A stretch of DNA of 55,221 bases from an uncultured Bacteroidales bacterium (GTDB lineage: Bacteria > Bacteroidota > Bacteroidia > Bacteroidales > Bacteroidaceae): positions 1 through 55,221 of the forward strand of contig CADCNQ010000019.1 of the NCBI GenBank assembly GCA_902802815.1, given 5' to 3'. Below, piece after piece: positions 14,887 through 27,873 of this stretch. The translations under genes and the position numbers were made by a program. The notes beneath the pieces are model-generated. The model searched no databases. It saw only the letters and a program-made list of their open reading frames with translations, and was not told the origin of the DNA. Each line of letters begins with the position of its first letter. The stretch's first letter is position 1.

Positions 14887-16362
14887 TTACTGTCTCTCTG
14901 TCCAGAAAGAGGGGAGGAAGAGGAAGAGCACAGTGAATATTTCCAGACGGCCGATAAGCATGAAGAGCGACAGAATCCACTTGCCGAGAGCCGGAATTGC
15001 AGCAAAAGAGTCTGCGGGACCGCAGATTCCCGTACCGGGACCGACATTGGACAAAGAAGATATGCTGGCTCCGATGGCCGTATCGACATCAAGACCCATG
15101 CAGGTGAGGAGAAATATGCCGAGTGCCACGAGGGCAAAATAGATGACAATGAACACGAGAGTGCGGCGCACACGTTCCACGGGAACCACTCCTCCCGACA
15201 CACGTACGGCAAGAACCGCACGGGGATGAAGTTGGAGTAGGAATTCGTTGAACATGCTCTTGATACAAACCAGGAAACGTATCACTTTGATACCTCCGGC
15301 GGTACTTCCTGCACAGGCCCCCAGAGACATAATAAATACGGTGGGCAGCCAGAACGGAGCTCCCCAAGCGACATAGTCGAATTTCTGCGCAGCGTATCCT
15401 GTAGTGGTGATGACGGTGGTGACATGGAAAAGCGATGTGCGGAAGGTTTCTTCAAATCCGTTCGGGAGAAGCGAGTCTGCGGCTAGGCCATGTTGTGGAG
15501 CCCAGCGGAAGAGCAGCATAAACAGGCATGTCATGAAGAAGATAATCCAAAGGAATGTATGCATCTCCTCATTTCTCAGAAATACGTGTGTGCGGCGTAT
15601 GGTGACATAATAGTATAAGGAGAAGTTGATGGAGGAGATTATCATGAAGAAGATAGCCACATATTCCACATAAGTGCTGTGGAAATATCCGATACTGTCG
15701 GAATGTGTGGAGAAACCGCCGGTTGCAACGGTGGTCATGGAGTGACATATGGCATCATAGAGATTCATCGGTCCCGCCCAGTAGCAGAGGGCACAGAGGC
15801 CCGTGAGAAGCAGGTAGATGAGCAGGAGACGGCGTGCTGTGGAACCGATTTTCGGGCGCAGACGGTCAAGTCCGATGCCTGTTGCCTCTGCGGAGAACAC
15901 GTTGCTGTTCTTCATTTCGTAAAGAGGTATGAGGGCAATGGAGAACACGACGATACCCAAGCCGCCGGTCCATTGTGTGATGGAGCGCCAGAATCGTGTG
16001 GCATGTGTCATTCCGTCAATGTCGGAGATGACGGTGGCTCCCATTGTGCTGAATCCGCTCATCGTTTCGAAGAAAGCGGAGGCAACATCCATCTTCATAT
16101 AGAATATGAAGGGTATCATGCCTATCAGGGAGAATACTACCCATGAGAGTGCTACCACAAGGAATGAGTCTGCGCGTGTAAAGCGCTCCTCGCGTTGGCG
16201 GCGTCCGAGCAGAAGGCATGTGGCTCCTAAGAGCATGCTGAGAAGAGCTGCAGCGAGAAATGCCCACCAGTCATTTTCTTTATAGAAAAGACTCACAGTC
16301 ATGGTGAGGAACAGGGAAAGTCCCTCCATGAGCATAAGATTGCCAAAGATACTTTTCTTCAA
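14887..16362 (-). CDS. trkH: Potassium uptake channel subunit TrkH
   Basis: A 491-residue inner-membrane protein with about ten helices. It has the four P-loop selectivity segments of the TrkH/KtrB family: GFSTMGAT, VATGGFST, ITTTGYAA and LSNVGPGTG. It takes up K+ with a cytosolic NAD-binding partner (TrkA/KtrA) that is not in the window. The start codon is TTG at 16360-16362: an in-frame TAG lies just before it, and the next ATG would cut into the first helix. It lies 10 bases after nadB and is probably co-transcribed with it. Confidence 0.92.
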   Translation of the reverse strand: MKKSIFGNLMLMEGLSLFLTMTVSLFYKENDWWAFLAAALLSMLLGATCLLLGRRQREERFTRADSFLVVALSWVVFSLIGMIPFIFYMKMDVASAFFETMSGFSTMGATVISDIDGMTHATRFWRSITQWTGGLGIVVFSIALIPLYEMKNSNVFSAEATGIGLDRLRPKIGSTARRLLLIYLLLTGLCALCYWAGPMNLYDAICHSMTTVATGGFSTHSDSIGYFHSTYVEYVAIFFMIISSINFSLYYYVTIRRTHVFLRNEEMHTFLWIIFFMTCLFMLLFRWAPQHGLAADSLLPNGFEETFRTSLFHVTTVITTTGYAAQKFDYVAWGAPFWLPTVFIMSLGACAGSTAGGIKVIRFLVCIKSMFNEFLLQLHPRAVLAVRVSGGVVPVERVRRTLVFIVIYFALVALGIFLLTCMGLDVDTAIGASISSLSNVGPGTGICGPADSFAAIPALGKWILSLFMLIGRLEIFTVLFLFLPSFWTERQ

Positions 16363-16372
16363 GGGCTATGGT

Positions 16373-17956
16373 TTAATCCAAGGCATGCTTGGGGTAGTCA
16401 ATAGTATAGTGAAGTCCGCGGCTTTCCTTGCGTTCCAATGCCTGTCGCGTGATGAGGTATGCTACATTAATCATATTGCGCAGTTCGCAAATATCCCTGG
16501 TAGGTTTGACGCGGCGGAACAGTTCCTCGGTCTCTTCGTAGATGATATCAAGGCGAGTCCAGGCGCGGTGCAGACGCAGGTCGGAACGTACGATGCCCAC
16601 GTAATTGGACATAATCTGTCCGACTTCCTGCATGTCTTGGGCGATGAGCACCTTCTCCTCGTTGGACATTGTGCCCTCGTCGTTCCATTCCGGCACGGAG
16701 GTGTTGAATGTGTAGTTGTCGATGACCGACAATGAATGGCGTGCTGCAGCATCGGCATACACAACAGCCTCAATGAGGGAATTGGACGCGAGACGGTTGC
16801 CGCCGTGCAGTCCGGTGCATGAGCATTCTCCCACAGCATAGAGGCGGTGTATGGTGCTCTCGCCGTCGAGATTCACCTTGATGCCTCCGCACATATAGTG
16901 GGCGGAAGGGCACACGGGTATCATCTGTTTGGTGATGTCGATACCAATGGAAAGACATTTTGCATAGATATTCGGGAAGTGATGGCGGGTTTCTTCCGGG
17001 TCTTTATGTGTCACATCCAGGCAGACGTGCTTGAGCCCGTGTATCTTCATCTCACGGTCGATGGCGCGCGCCACGATGTCGCGGGGTGCCAGGGAAAGAC
17101 GCTTGTCGTACTTCTGCATGAATTCCTCGCCGTTGGGCAGTTTGAGTATGCCTCCGTATCCGCGCATTGCTTCTGTGATGAGATAGGCGGGATGAGTCTC
17201 TGCGGGATTGTAGAGCACCGTGGGGTGGAACTGCACGAACTCCATATCCTTCACTATACCCTTTGCGCGGTACACCATTGCAATTCCGTCACCGGTGGCG
17301 ATATTCGGATTGGATGTGGTAGCATAGACGGCTCCCGTACCTCCTGTTGCCATGAGAGTGACACGTGAGAGATATGTATCCACTTTGCCCGTATCTGGGT
17401 CGAGTACATATGCTCCGTAGCATTCGATATCTGTCATGTGGCGGTTCACTTCACGTCCGAGGTGGTGCTGTGTGATTATTTCCACAGCATAGTGATTCTC
17501 AAGGACTGTGATATTGGGATGACGGTTCACTGCAGCCATAAGCCCTCGTTGTATCTCAAACCCGGTGTCGTCGGCATGATGGAGAATGCGGAATTCAGAG
17601 TGACCGCCTTCCCGGTGCAAATCAAAGCTGCCGTCCTCCGTCTTGTCGAAATTAACACCCCATTTCAGGAGGTCTCGTATACCGGCCGGGCCGCCTTTCA
17701 CCACTTGTTCCACTGCTGCGGGGTCGCTGATGTAGTCTCCAGCAATCATGGTGTCCTTGATGTGCTTCTCAAAGTTGTCCACTTCAAGGTTTGTCACTGA
17801 GGCGATTCCGCCCTGTGCCTTTGCCGTATTGGCTTCATCGAGTGTTGTCTTGCAGATGAGCGCAACGCGCCCTTTTCCGGCATCTGCAACCTTAAGAGCA
17901 AAGCTCATTCCGGCTACACCACCGCCAATGATGAGAAAATCGAACTTGCGTATCAT
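16373..17956 (-). CDS. nadB: L-aspartate oxidase NadB
   Basis: A 527-residue FAD flavoprotein that oxidises L-aspartate to iminoaspartate, the first step of de novo NAD synthesis. The N-terminal FAD motif is G11-G-G-V-A-G16. Conserved segments include AKAQGGIASV, HREGGHSEFRILH, GGTGAVYATTSNP, EFVQFHPT and CSCTGLHGGNRLASNSLIEA. ATG 17956 begins MIRKFDFLIIGGG; an upstream ATG at 17980 overlaps the promoter and is less likely. NadA and NadC are not in the window. In anaerobes fumarate can serve as electron acceptor. It is followed by trkH after 10 bases. Confidence 0.95.
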   Translation of the reverse strand: MIRKFDFLIIGGGVAGMSFALKVADAGKGRVALICKTTLDEANTAKAQGGIASVTNLEVDNFEKHIKDTMIAGDYISDPAAVEQVVKGGPAGIRDLLKWGVNFDKTEDGSFDLHREGGHSEFRILHHADDTGFEIQRGLMAAVNRHPNITVLENHYAVEIITQHHLGREVNRHMTDIECYGAYVLDPDTGKVDTYLSRVTLMATGGTGAVYATTSNPNIATGDGIAMVYRAKGIVKDMEFVQFHPTVLYNPAETHPAYLITEAMRGYGGILKLPNGEEFMQKYDKRLSLAPRDIVARAIDREMKIHGLKHVCLDVTHKDPEETRHHFPNIYAKCLSIGIDITKQMIPVCPSAHYMCGGIKVNLDGESTIHRLYAVGECSCTGLHGGNRLASNSLIEAVVYADAAARHSLSVIDNYTFNTSVPEWNDEGTMSNEEKVLIAQDMQEVGQIMSNYVGIVRSDLRLHRAWTRLDIIYEETEELFRRVKPTRDICELRNMINVAYLITRQALERKESRGLHYTIDYPKHALD

Positions 17957-17977
17957 GATTTTATACGTTTTCCGATG

Positions 17978-17985
17978 CAAATTTA
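17978..17985 (-). promoter_or_regulatory. -7 box for nadB-trkH
   Basis: On the minus strand TAAATTTG, 21 bases before ATG 17956. The divergent box for the S13 gene begins 12 bases away, so the two promoters overlap. Confidence 0.6.
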
Positions 17986-17997
17986 CAACTTTTTTGG

Positions 17998-18005
17998 TAT
18001 CTTTG
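17998..18005 (+). promoter_or_regulatory. -7 box for the short S13 carboxypeptidase
   Basis: TATCTTTG ending 8 bases before ATG 18014; a near-leaderless transcript is predicted. Confidence 0.65.
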
Positions 18006-18013
18006 CCGCCGAT

Positions 18014-20583
<2,570 letters not shown>

Positions 20584-20590
20584 GAAAACA

Positions 20591-20827
20591 GTGAAACTGA
20601 CCATTTATAGCCCGACAAAGACTCTCTATAGCGGAGAGGTGACACTTTGCGAGGTGCCTGGAGGGCGCGGACGCTTTACTATTCTGCGGGGCCATGACAG
20701 CATTGTGTCCACGCTGACGGCGGGTGTGGTGCGCTACGACACCGGTGCCGGTGAGGAACGTCTGGAGATAAAAGGCGGCTATGTGGAAGTGGACAACGAT
20801 GATATAAAAATCTGCGCGAGAGAATGA
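20591..20827 (+). CDS. atpC: ATP synthase F1 epsilon subunit (short form)
   Basis: A 78-residue protein: only the N-terminal beta-sandwich (MKLTIYSPTKTLYSGEV, GRFTILRGHDSIVSTLTAG, GGYVEVDNDDIKI). The C-terminal helical hairpin that inhibits hydrolysis in many bacteria is absent, as is usual in Bacteroidetes. The start codon is GTG 20591. The last codons overlap the start of atpB (ATGA), indicating coupled translation. Confidence 0.92.
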   Translation: MKLTIYSPTKTLYSGEVTLCEVPGGRGRFTILRGHDSIVSTLTAGVVRYDTGAGEERLEIKGGYVEVDNDDIKICARE

Positions 20828-21798
20828 AAGAGGCAGGACAACTTGATGTGACGGCGATGATTTTCGACCACGTGGGTGACAGTTACTATTGGCACTTGAC
20901 GGACATCGGAGAGACCTCTGTGTCGGCACCGTTGCCCGTGCTGGTGTATAGCAAGTTGACAGGGTGGCATGCGTTCTCTTCTTCCCGCTTTCATCATGGA
21001 CACGAGGCTTACGAGGGATTGGCTATTGCTCCCGAGGGAAGCGCTCACGCAGGTAAAATTATAGAGGTGGCAACTGGCGAAAGGCCTCTTTTCGATTTTT
21101 CCGTCACGAAGAACGTGGCCGGCCTCCTCATTGCGAGCGTACTGTTGTGTTTGATGGTGATCGGCGCAGCACGCTGGTACAAGAGGAGAGATGTCACAGC
21201 TCCTGCCCCGAAAGGTTTTATCGGCACGGTTGAGATGATGGTGAATTTCATCTACACGGATGTTATCAAGGAGAATATTCCTGAGAATACGGCGCGCTAC
21301 ACGCCCTATCTTCTCACGGCGTTCTTCTTCATCTTCTTTACGAATCTGTTGGGTCTCATTCCCGGTTCGGCAAACCTCACGGGCAACATTGCCGTGACGG
21401 TGTCTCTGGCTCTCTTCACCTTTGTTATCACGAATATTTTCGGTACGAAGGCATATTGGCAGGAGGTGTTCTGGAACAAGGCGCTGCCCGCGTGGCTCCG
21501 TCCACTGATGGCTGTGATAGAGTTTATAAGCCTGTTCACGAAGCCGTTTTCGCTCACCATCCGTCTCTTTGCCAACATCCTCGCGGGTCATTGTGCATTG
21601 CTCGGTGTGCTGAGTGTAGTGTTTCTCACAGCGGTGAGTATGCCTGGTGCCGGAAATTACAGCATGAGTGTGGTGAGTGTGCTGCTTGCTATATTCCTTG
21701 ACATGCTGGAGGTGCTGGTGGCATTCATTCAGGCTTTTGTCTTCACTATGCTCTCGAGTATCTATATCAGCCTTTCGCAGGCTCATCATCATGAATAA
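20824..21798 (+). CDS. atpB: ATP synthase Fo subunit a
   Basis: A 324-residue membrane protein. About 90 N-terminal residues precede the first helix, as is typical in Bacteroidetes. Five or six helices follow, with the essential arginine in SLTIRLFANILAGH. It forms the proton half-channels against the c-ring. The start overlaps the atpC stop by 4 bases. Confidence 0.96.
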   Translation: MKEAGQLDVTAMIFDHVGDSYYWHLTDIGETSVSAPLPVLVYSKLTGWHAFSSSRFHHGHEAYEGLAIAPEGSAHAGKIIEVATGERPLFDFSVTKNVAGLLIASVLLCLMVIGAARWYKRRDVTAPAPKGFIGTVEMMVNFIYTDVIKENIPENTARYTPYLLTAFFFIFFTNLLGLIPGSANLTGNIAVTVSLALFTFVITNIFGTKAYWQEVFWNKALPAWLRPLMAVIEFISLFTKPFSLTIRLFANILAGHCALLGVLSVVFLTAVSMPGAGNYSMSVVSVLLAIFLDMLEVLVAFIQAFVFTMLSSIYISLSQAHHHE

Positions 21799-21828
21799 AA
21801 AAGTGTAACACAATAAAAACAGACAACT

Positions 21829-22065
21829 ATGTTAGGAATGATTCTTCTGGAGATTCTCTCCACAAAGGGTGCCGCCGCTTTGGGCGCAGGTTTGGTAGCT
21901 ATCGGTGCAGGCTTGGGCTTGGGCAAGATAGGTTCTGCCGCAATGGACAGTATGGCCCGTCAGCCGGAGAAAATCAGCAGTGTTCAGACAGCTATGATTA
22001 TCATCGGCGCTCTCGTTGAGGGTGTGAGCCTGTTTGCTGTGGTAGTGTGCCTTCTGGCCAACTGA
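21829..22065 (+). CDS. atpE: ATP synthase Fo subunit c
   Basis: A 78-residue two-helix hairpin: GAGLVAIGAGLGLGKIG, polar loop ARQPE, and a second helix with the ion-binding glutamate in ALVEGVSLFAV. The Gln and Ser/Thr that accompany the glutamate in Na+-coupled c subunits are replaced here by Leu and Gly, so proton coupling is more likely. It lies 30 bases after atpB. Confidence 0.96.
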   Translation: MLGMILLEILSTKGAAALGAGLVAIGAGLGLGKIGSAAMDSMARQPEKISSVQTAMIIIGALVEGVSLFAVVVCLLAN

Positions 22066-22095
22066 TGAAAACAAACAAGTAACCAGAATCGTAAG

Positions 22096-22593
22096 ATGTC
22101 TCTATTAGTTCCTGAAAGCGGGCTATTTATCTGGATGCTGTTGGCATTTGGTGTGGTGCTCTTTGTGCTCACCAAGTTCGGTTGGCCCGTGATTACGGGT
22201 ATGCTGGACGAACGTGCCCGTTATATTGACGAGGGCATCTCCAAGGCCAAGGAGGCTGGTGAAAAGCTGGAAAGGGTGCAGCAGGAGACGGCTCGTCTCA
22301 TACAGGAGGCCCAGAGCCGTCAGTCGCAGATGCTGGAAGATGCCGCACGCATCAGGCAGGACATCATATCCAAAGCGCGCGAGGAGGCCACTGTGGCAGC
22401 ACAGAAGGTGCTGGAAGATGCCCGCCGCCAGATAGAAACGGAGAAGGAAGATGCCCTGAGGGATATCCGTCGTCAGGTGGGAGAACTCAGTGTGGAGATT
22501 GCTGAGAAGGTATTGCGGCATAGCCTCAGTACGGACGAGGCCCAGATGGAGTATGTGAATCGCCTCCTGGACGAGGTAGAGAAGAAAAATTAG
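22096..22593 (+). CDS. atpF: ATP synthase Fo subunit b
   Basis: A 165-residue protein with one N-terminal helix (GLFIWMLLAFGVVLFVLTKF) and a long charged coiled-coil stator arm (about 40-150) rich in Glu, Arg, Gln and Ala. Position between atpE and atpH is standard. It connects Fo to F1 through delta. Confidence 0.95.
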   Translation: MSLLVPESGLFIWMLLAFGVVLFVLTKFGWPVITGMLDERARYIDEGISKAKEAGEKLERVQQETARLIQEAQSRQSQMLEDAARIRQDIISKAREEATVAAQKVLEDARRQIETEKEDALRDIRRQVGELSVEIAEKVLRHSLSTDEAQMEYVNRLLDEVEKKN

Positions 22594-22597
22594 TGCG

Positions 22598-23167
22598 ATG
22601 TATATAGGAGTCATAGCCAAGAGATACGCGAAGGCACTGTTCGACTACGCTGTTGAGCAAGGCGTGGAGCGGCAGGTATATGAGGAGGTGCTGCAGCTCA
22701 TCTCTGTGTATCATGCTACTGACGAACTGCGTCAGGTGCTCTCCGACCCTCTGCTCCCCAAGGAGAAGAAGCTCGCTGTGCTGCTGGAGGCGGCAAAGCT
22801 GGGGACGCGGGCGGTGAGCGACGTGTGGCATAAGTTCATCGCATTGGTGCTCCTTCACAAGAGGGAACCCCTCATTCTTTTCATCGCATATTCGTATGTG
22901 AAGCTCTATCGTCACGTGAAGCACATCAGTATGGTGCATCTGACCACAGCCACCAAACTCTCGACGGCCACTGGTGAGAGGCTTAAGAGGATGGTGGAGG
23001 AGCACAGCAGGCACTCCTCGGAGGTGATACTTGAGGAGCATGTGGACCCTGACATTATAGGCGGCTTCATCTTCCAGTTGGATGACCACAGGCTGGATGC
23101 CTCCGCGAAGCATGAATTTGAGATGATAAAGAATCATTTCATTGATAAAAACGCAAGAATTGTATGA
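22598..23167 (+). CDS. atpH: ATP synthase F1 delta subunit
   Basis: A 189-residue OSCP/delta protein starting [20 protein letters not shown]. Its helical N-domain and C-terminal [18 protein letters not shown] are characteristic. It links the b stator to the alpha3beta3 head. It starts 4 bases after atpF and overlaps atpA by 4 bases. Confidence 0.94.
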   Translation: MYIGVIAKRYAKALFDYAVEQGVERQVYEEVLQLISVYHATDELRQVLSDPLLPKEKKLAVLLEAAKLGTRAVSDVWHKFIALVLLHKREPLILFIAYSYVKLYRHVKHISMVHLTTATKLSTATGERLKRMVEEHSRHSSEVILEEHVDPDIIGGFIFQLDDHRLDASAKHEFEMIKNHFIDKNARIV

Positions 23168-24744
23168 GTAATATCAAAGCCAGTGAAGTGAGCGAGGTGC
23201 TCCTTCAGCAACTGCACGACATAGACTCAGGCAGCAAGTTCGAGGAAGTCGGTTCCGTCCTGACGGTGGGTGACGGCGTTGCCCGCATTTACGGATTGAG
23301 AAACGCGGAGATGAACGAGCTTCTGGAATTCGAGAACGGTGTCATGGCTGTGGTGATGAACCTTGAGGAGGACAACGTGGGTGCTGTGCTCTTCGGAGGA
23401 AGCGAGAAGGTGAGTGAGGGCATGATAGCCAAGCGAACGGGACGCATCGCTTCCATCAAGGTGAATGAAAAGCTCTTCGGACGTGTGGTAAATCCTTTGG
23501 GACAGCCGCTCGACGGTATGGGTGAGATTCAGGGTGAGACATACGAGATGCCCTTAGAGCGCAAGGCTCCCGGTGTGGTGTACCGCCAGCCGGTGAAGCA
23601 GCCCCTTCAGACGGGTCTCAAGGCCATCGACGCAATGATTCCCATCGGTCGCGGACAGCGTGAACTTATCATCGGCGACAGGCAGACGGGAAAGACATCG
23701 ATAGCCATCGACACGATAATAAACCAGAAGAGTGCCTACGAGGCAGGCGACCCCGTGTATTGCATATATGTGGCAATAGGCCAGAAGGGCAGTACGGTGG
23801 CAGCACTCGTTGAGACGCTCAGGAAGAAGGGTGCAATGCCTTACACATGTGTCGTTGCGGCCACAGCGGCCGATCCTGCTGCGTTGCAGTATTTTGCACC
23901 GTTTGCAGGTGCTGCTATAGGGGAGTTCATCCGTGACACCGGACGTCACGCCCTTGTGGTGTACGACGATTTGTCCAAGCAAGCTGTTGCCTATCGTGAG
24001 GTGTCGCTCATCCTGCGACGTCCCTCTGGACGTGAGGCATATCCGGGCGATGTGTTCTATTTGCATTCCCGTCTGTTGGAGCGTGCCGCAAAGATTATCG
24101 AGCAGCAGGAGATGGCGGAACACATGAACGATCTCCCTCCCTGTCTGCAGGGCAAGGTGAAGGCTGGCGGTTCGCTGACCGCGCTGCCCATCATCGAGAC
24201 ACAGGCGGGCGACGTATCTGCCTACATCCCCACGAACGTGATTTCCATCACCGACGGCCAGATATTCCTTGAGACAGACCTCTTCAACCAGGGTTTCCGT
24301 CCGGCCATCAACGTGGGTATTTCCGTGAGTCGTGTGGGCGGTTCGGCGCAGGTGAAGAGTATGAAGAAAGTGGCCGGTACGCTGAAAATCGACCAGGCGC
24401 AGTATCGTGAACTGGAGGCATTCTCCAAATTCTCCAGCGATATGGATGCCGTGACGGCGATGACCATCGACCGCGGCCGCAAGAACAACCAACTGCTCAT
24501 CCAGCCGCAATACGCCACGATGCCAGTGGGAGAAATGATAGCCATCCTCTACTGTGGTACGAAGGGTCTGATGTCGAAGATAAAAGTGGAGCAGGTGCAC
24601 GAGTTTCAGGAGCGTTTTCTCAAGGTGCTGCGCACGGCTCACAGCGAGGATGTCGTACGCCCGCTTGCAGAAGGTCGCATAGACGAGCACATCGAAAAGA
24701 CAATACGTGAGTTAGCGCAGAACATCAGCAATGCCATCGCTTAA
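23164..24744 (+). CDS. atpA: ATP synthase F1 alpha subunit
   Basis: A 526-residue non-catalytic nucleotide-binding subunit. Walker A is G171-DRQTGKT178; also [33 protein letters not shown], and [10 protein letters not shown] near the C-terminal part. The start overlaps atpH as ATGA, and its 3' end overlaps atpG by 14 bases. Confidence 0.98.
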   Translation: MSNIKASEVSEVLLQQLHDIDSGSKFEEVGSVLTVGDGVARIYGLRNAEMNELLEFENGVMAVVMNLEEDNVGAVLFGGSEKVSEGMIAKRTGRIASIKVNEKLFGRVVNPLGQPLDGMGEIQGETYEMPLERKAPGVVYRQPVKQPLQTGLKAIDAMIPIGRGQRELIIGDRQTGKTSIAIDTIINQKSAYEAGDPVYCIYVAIGQKGSTVAALVETLRKKGAMPYTCVVAATAADPAALQYFAPFAGAAIGEFIRDTGRHALVVYDDLSKQAVAYREVSLILRRPSGREAYPGDVFYLHSRLLERAAKIIEQQEMAEHMNDLPPCLQGKVKAGGSLTALPIIETQAGDVSAYIPTNVISITDGQIFLETDLFNQGFRPAINVGISVSRVGGSAQVKSMKKVAGTLKIDQAQYRELEAFSKFSSDMDAVTAMTIDRGRKNNQLLIQPQYATMPVGEMIAILYCGTKGLMSKIKVEQVHEFQERFLKVLRTAHSEDVVRPLAEGRIDEHIEKTIRELAQNISNAIA

Positions 24745-25600
24745 AGAGATAAAGGGCCGCATCGGCAGTGTGCAGGGCACGCTAAAGATTACGTCTGCCA
24801 TGAAACTGGTGGCCTCTGCTAAACTGCGCAAGGCGCAGACGGCCATAGAAGGAGCCCTGCCGTATCAGCATCTGCTAGAGGACATCATGAAGATGGCTGT
24901 TAGCGGTGTGTCGGAGCATCCCCTGTGTGTGGAGCGCGACATGCGTAAGGCTGTGGCCCTTGTGTGCATCGCCAGTAACAGCAGTCTCTGCGGAGGATAC
25001 AACGCCGGTATGGTGCGCAATGTGACAGCGGCTCTTGAGCAGTACCACCGTGACGGTCTGAATGTGCAGGTGTATGTCATGGGTCGCAAACTGGATCAGG
25101 CACTCGTGAAATGGGCTCGGCCTCATGGCGAATGGCTCACACTGGTGAGGGACTACACGGAGAAGGGCGACAAGCCCCAATACGGCGACGCTGCCGCTCT
25201 CTCGCAGACGCTCTGCCGCGATTTCCTTGACGGAGTGCTCGACGGAGTGGAACTCATGTATATGCACTTCCGCAACACAGCTTCACAGGTGCTGACGCAC
25301 GACACGTTCCTGCCACTGAAGCTGTCGCAGGATGCGGAGGGCATTGAGCCGCCGCATATTGTGGAACCGACCAGGGAGGAGCTTCTCCAACAGATAGTGC
25401 CGGATGCCTTGGCTACGAAGATGTATGCCGTGATGTTGGATGCGCAGGCTGCAGAGCACGCGGCGCGCACCGTTGCAATGCAGGCGGCTACGGACAACGG
25501 CAACGAGCTGCTTGAAGAGCTTCAGGTGCAGTTTAATAAGAGCCGTCAGGCTGCCATCACCAACGAACTGCTCGACATCGCGGGCGCTTCGGCGGAGTAG
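24731..25600 (+). CDS. atpG: ATP synthase F1 gamma subunit
   Basis: A 289-residue central-shaft subunit. The conserved ends form the coiled coil: [20 protein letters not shown] with [12 protein letters not shown] at the N-terminus, and [20 protein letters not shown] at the C-terminus. It is the last gene of the ATP synthase operon and starts within the end of atpA. Confidence 0.97.
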   Translation: MPSLKEIKGRIGSVQGTLKITSAMKLVASAKLRKAQTAIEGALPYQHLLEDIMKMAVSGVSEHPLCVERDMRKAVALVCIASNSSLCGGYNAGMVRNVTAALEQYHRDGLNVQVYVMGRKLDQALVKWARPHGEWLTLVRDYTEKGDKPQYGDAAALSQTLCRDFLDGVLDGVELMYMHFRNTASQVLTHDTFLPLKLSQDAEGIEPPHIVEPTREELLQQIVPDALATKMYAVMLDAQAAEHAARTVAMQAATDNGNELLEELQVQFNKSRQAAITNELLDIAGASAE

Positions 25601-25629
25601 AGGCATTTACATAAGATATATACAGAAGG

Positions 25630-25637
25630 TATATTTG
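25630..25637 (+). promoter_or_regulatory. -7 box for cysS
   Basis: TATATTTG ending 8 bases before ATG 25646. It suggests cysS has its own near-leaderless transcript despite following atpG by 45 bases. Confidence 0.6.
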
Positions 25638-25645
25638 AAAACAGT

Positions 25646-27145
25646 ATGGAACAGAATTTTCTCATCTATAATACACTTTCCCGTCAGAAGGAACTCTTCC
25701 GTCCCCTAACACCCGGCAGGGTGGGTATGTACGTGTGCGGCCCCACGGTCTACGGCGACGCACATTTGGGTCACGCCCGTCCGGCCATCACGTTCGACCT
25801 GCTCTTCCGCTATCTCACGCATCTGGGCTACAAGGTGCGCTATGTGCGCAATATCACCGACGTGGGCCATCTGGAGCACGATGCCGACGAGGGCGAGGAC
25901 AAGATTGCCAAGAAGGCGCGCCTCGAGAGTCTCGAACCCATGGAGGTGGCGCAGTACTACACCAACCGCTTCCACGAGGCAATGAATGCCCTCAATTGCC
26001 TGCCCCCGTCCATAGAACCGCATGCCACGGGGCATATCATTGAGCAGCAGCAGCTCGTCAGGGAGATTATGGACAACGGCTATGCCTATGTGTCCAACGG
26101 TTCGGTGTATTTCGATGTGGAGAAGTATGACAAGGAGCATAAGTACGGCATACTCTCCGGTCGTTCCCTCGAGAATATCAAGGATGCCAGCCGCGAGCTC
26201 TCCGGAGTGGGCGAGAAGCGCAATCAGGCGGATTTCGCACTGTGGAAAAAGGCGATGCCCGAGCACATCATGCACTGGCCTTCTCCCTGGAGCGAGGGTT
26301 TCCCCGGATGGCACTGCGAGTGCACGGCGATGGGTCGCAAATATCTGGGTGAACATTTCGACATCCACGGCGGCGGCCTCGACCTGGTGTTCCCCCACCA
26401 CGAGTGCGAGATAGCGCAGGCGGTGGCTTCTCAGGGCAGTCAGATGGTGCACTACTGGATGCACAACAACATGATTACCATCGACGGCAAGAAGATGGGC
26501 AAATCGTACAACAACTTCATCACCCTCCCGCAGTTCTTCTCCGGAGAGCATGAGCGTCTGGAGCGCGGTTATTCTCCCATGACGATACGCTTCTTCATCC
26601 TGCAAGCCCATTACCGTTCCACAGTGGACTTCTCCAACGAGGCTCTTCAGGCAGCCGAGAAGGGTCTTGCCCGTCTAATGGATGGTTGGAAGGCGCTCGG
26701 ACGTCTTTCCGAAGGTATGAAGACGAAGGGTCAGCCGCAGGTGGAGATGAAGCAGGTGGAGGAGATAAAGGCCAAGTGCTACGAGGCGATGAACGATGAT
26801 ATGGCTTCGCCCCTTGTCATCAGCCAGCTTTTCGAGGCGTGCCGTCTAATCAACAGCGTGCTTGACAGGCATGCCAGCATCACCGCCGAGGTGGCTGCTG
26901 CCTTGAAGGATGTGTTCGGCACGTTTGCTTTCGACATACTGGGTCTCAAGGCCGACAGCAGCGAGGGTGGCAAGGAGCGCGAAGCCGCCTACGGCGCCGT
27001 TGTTAATATGCTTCTGGAGCAGCGCCAGCAGGCCAAGGCGGAGAAGAACTGGGCGTTGAGCGATGCTATCCGTGACAGGCTCTCCGAACTGGGTTTCGAG
27101 GTGAAGGACACAAAAGACGGTTTCACCTGGACGCTTAACAAGTAG
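25646..27145 (+). CDS. cysS: Cysteinyl-tRNA synthetase
   Basis: A 499-residue class I synthetase that charges tRNA-Cys. The HIGH motif is H40-L-G-H43 in [11 protein letters not shown]; the KMSKS equivalent is KKMGKS. Zinc ligands are C31 (YVCGPTVYG), the Cys of WHCECTAMG, and the His/Glu of FPHHECE. Length is normal. A perfect hairpin terminator follows at 27248. Confidence 0.98.
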   Translation: MEQNFLIYNTLSRQKELFRPLTPGRVGMYVCGPTVYGDAHLGHARPAITFDLLFRYLTHLGYKVRYVRNITDVGHLEHDADEGEDKIAKKARLESLEPMEVAQYYTNRFHEAMNALNCLPPSIEPHATGHIIEQQQLVREIMDNGYAYVSNGSVYFDVEKYDKEHKYGILSGRSLENIKDASRELSGVGEKRNQADFALWKKAMPEHIMHWPSPWSEGFPGWHCECTAMGRKYLGEHFDIHGGGLDLVFPHHECEIAQAVASQGSQMVHYWMHNNMITIDGKKMGKSYNNFITLPQFFSGEHERLERGYSPMTIRFFILQAHYRSTVDFSNEALQAAEKGLARLMDGWKALGRLSEGMKTKGQPQVEMKQVEEIKAKCYEAMNDDMASPLVISQLFEACRLINSVLDRHASITAEVAAALKDVFGTFAFDILGLKADSSEGGKEREAAYGAVVNMLLEQRQQAKAEKNWALSDAIRDRLSELGFEVKDTKDGFTWTLNK

Positions 27146-27247
27146 CATCTGTTTTTTGTGGCAAAAAGTAAAAGAATGCTATTCATCCGCTCTTCCGCAG
27201 GCGCACTGCAGGCGCACCGCAGCCCCTGCGTCTAAGTGAGAAATGAT

Positions 27248-27282
27248 AAAGAAAGCCATTGATCAGTGGCTTTCTTTGTTTT
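27248..27282. terminator. Bidirectional terminator
   Basis: AAAGAAAGCCA (27248-27258) and TGGCTTTCTTT (27267-27277) form a perfect 11-bp stem around an 8-base loop. It is followed by TTTGTTTT on the plus strand and flanked by A-rich sequence on the other side. It lies between convergent cysS and rsmD and can serve both. Confidence 0.85.
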
Positions 27283-27336
27283 CGTGGTATTAGTGACACA
27301 TGTGGCACGAAAATTTGTGTCACATTCATAAAAAGT

Positions 27337-27870
27337 CTATCGGAAAAACGAGAAATTTACACTGCCATAGGCGCGATGGTCGATGAAGCGGGGATGTTGT
27401 GAGAAATTCTGCGTTTTGCCGTGTTCGAGTACAAAGAGACCGTCTTCCTTAAGCAAACCGCGGGAGAGGACAAGGTCGGGAAGTTCTGCAATATTCTCTA
27501 ACTGATAGGGAGGGTCGGCAAAGATGAAGTCAAAACGTTCCCGGCAGCGATTAAGGAACATGAAGACATCGGCACGCAAAGGAATCGCCGCCTTGTCGCC
27601 CAAATGATCCACAAACTGTTTGATGAAACGGTGGTGGAGAGGGTCTTTCTCCACGCTAATCACACGCGAGCAGCCGCGGGAAAGGAGTTCAAGGGTGATG
27701 CTGCCTGTGCCGCTGAAGAGGTCGAGAGCCACAGGTCCCTCCGACCAGTCGATATAGCCGCCGAGGACATTGAAGAGGTTCTCCTTGGCGAAGTCGGTAG
27801 TGGGGCGTGCCTTGAATGTGCGCGGCACTTCGAAATGGCGCCCCTTATATTTCCCTGTGATTACGCGCAC
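27337..27870 (-). CDS. rsmD: 16S rRNA m2G966 methyltransferase RsmD
   Basis: A 177-residue SAM-dependent methyltransferase. It begins MRVITGKYKGRHFEVP; SAM-binding LDLFSGTGSITLELLSRG; catalytic FADPPYQ. It methylates G966 of 16S rRNA. The start is 3 bases after the stop of the DUF3822 gene, an adjacency I know from other Bacteroidetes. Last gene of a three-gene minus-strand operon. Confidence 0.93.
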   Translation of the reverse strand: MRVITGKYKGRHFEVPRTFKARPTTDFAKENLFNVLGGYIDWSEGPVALDLFSGTGSITLELLSRGCSRVISVEKDPLHHRFIKQFVDHLGDKAAIPLRADVFMFLNRCRERFDFIFADPPYQLENIAELPDLVLSRGLLKEDGLFVLEHGKTQNFSQHPRFIDHRAYGSVNFSFFR

Positions 27871-27873
27871 GTG

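Noticed and set aside
20779..21813. 344-codon minus-strand ORF opposite atpB
   Set aside because: Antisense shadow of a recognisable subunit a gene; composition (His/Arg-rich) is not protein-like.
22910..22925. CACGTG-containing site as a parS candidate
   Set aside because: Only the hexamer core matches and it lies inside atpH; other CACGTG sites (about 20870, 42240) are also inside genes and lack the symmetric arms.
23554..24690. 378-codon minus-strand ORF opposite atpA
   Set aside because: Shadow ORF; atpA carries all conserved motifs on the plus strand.
27244..27294. 16-codon ORF starting MIKKAIDQWL
   Set aside because: It is the coding reading of the bidirectional terminator hairpin.
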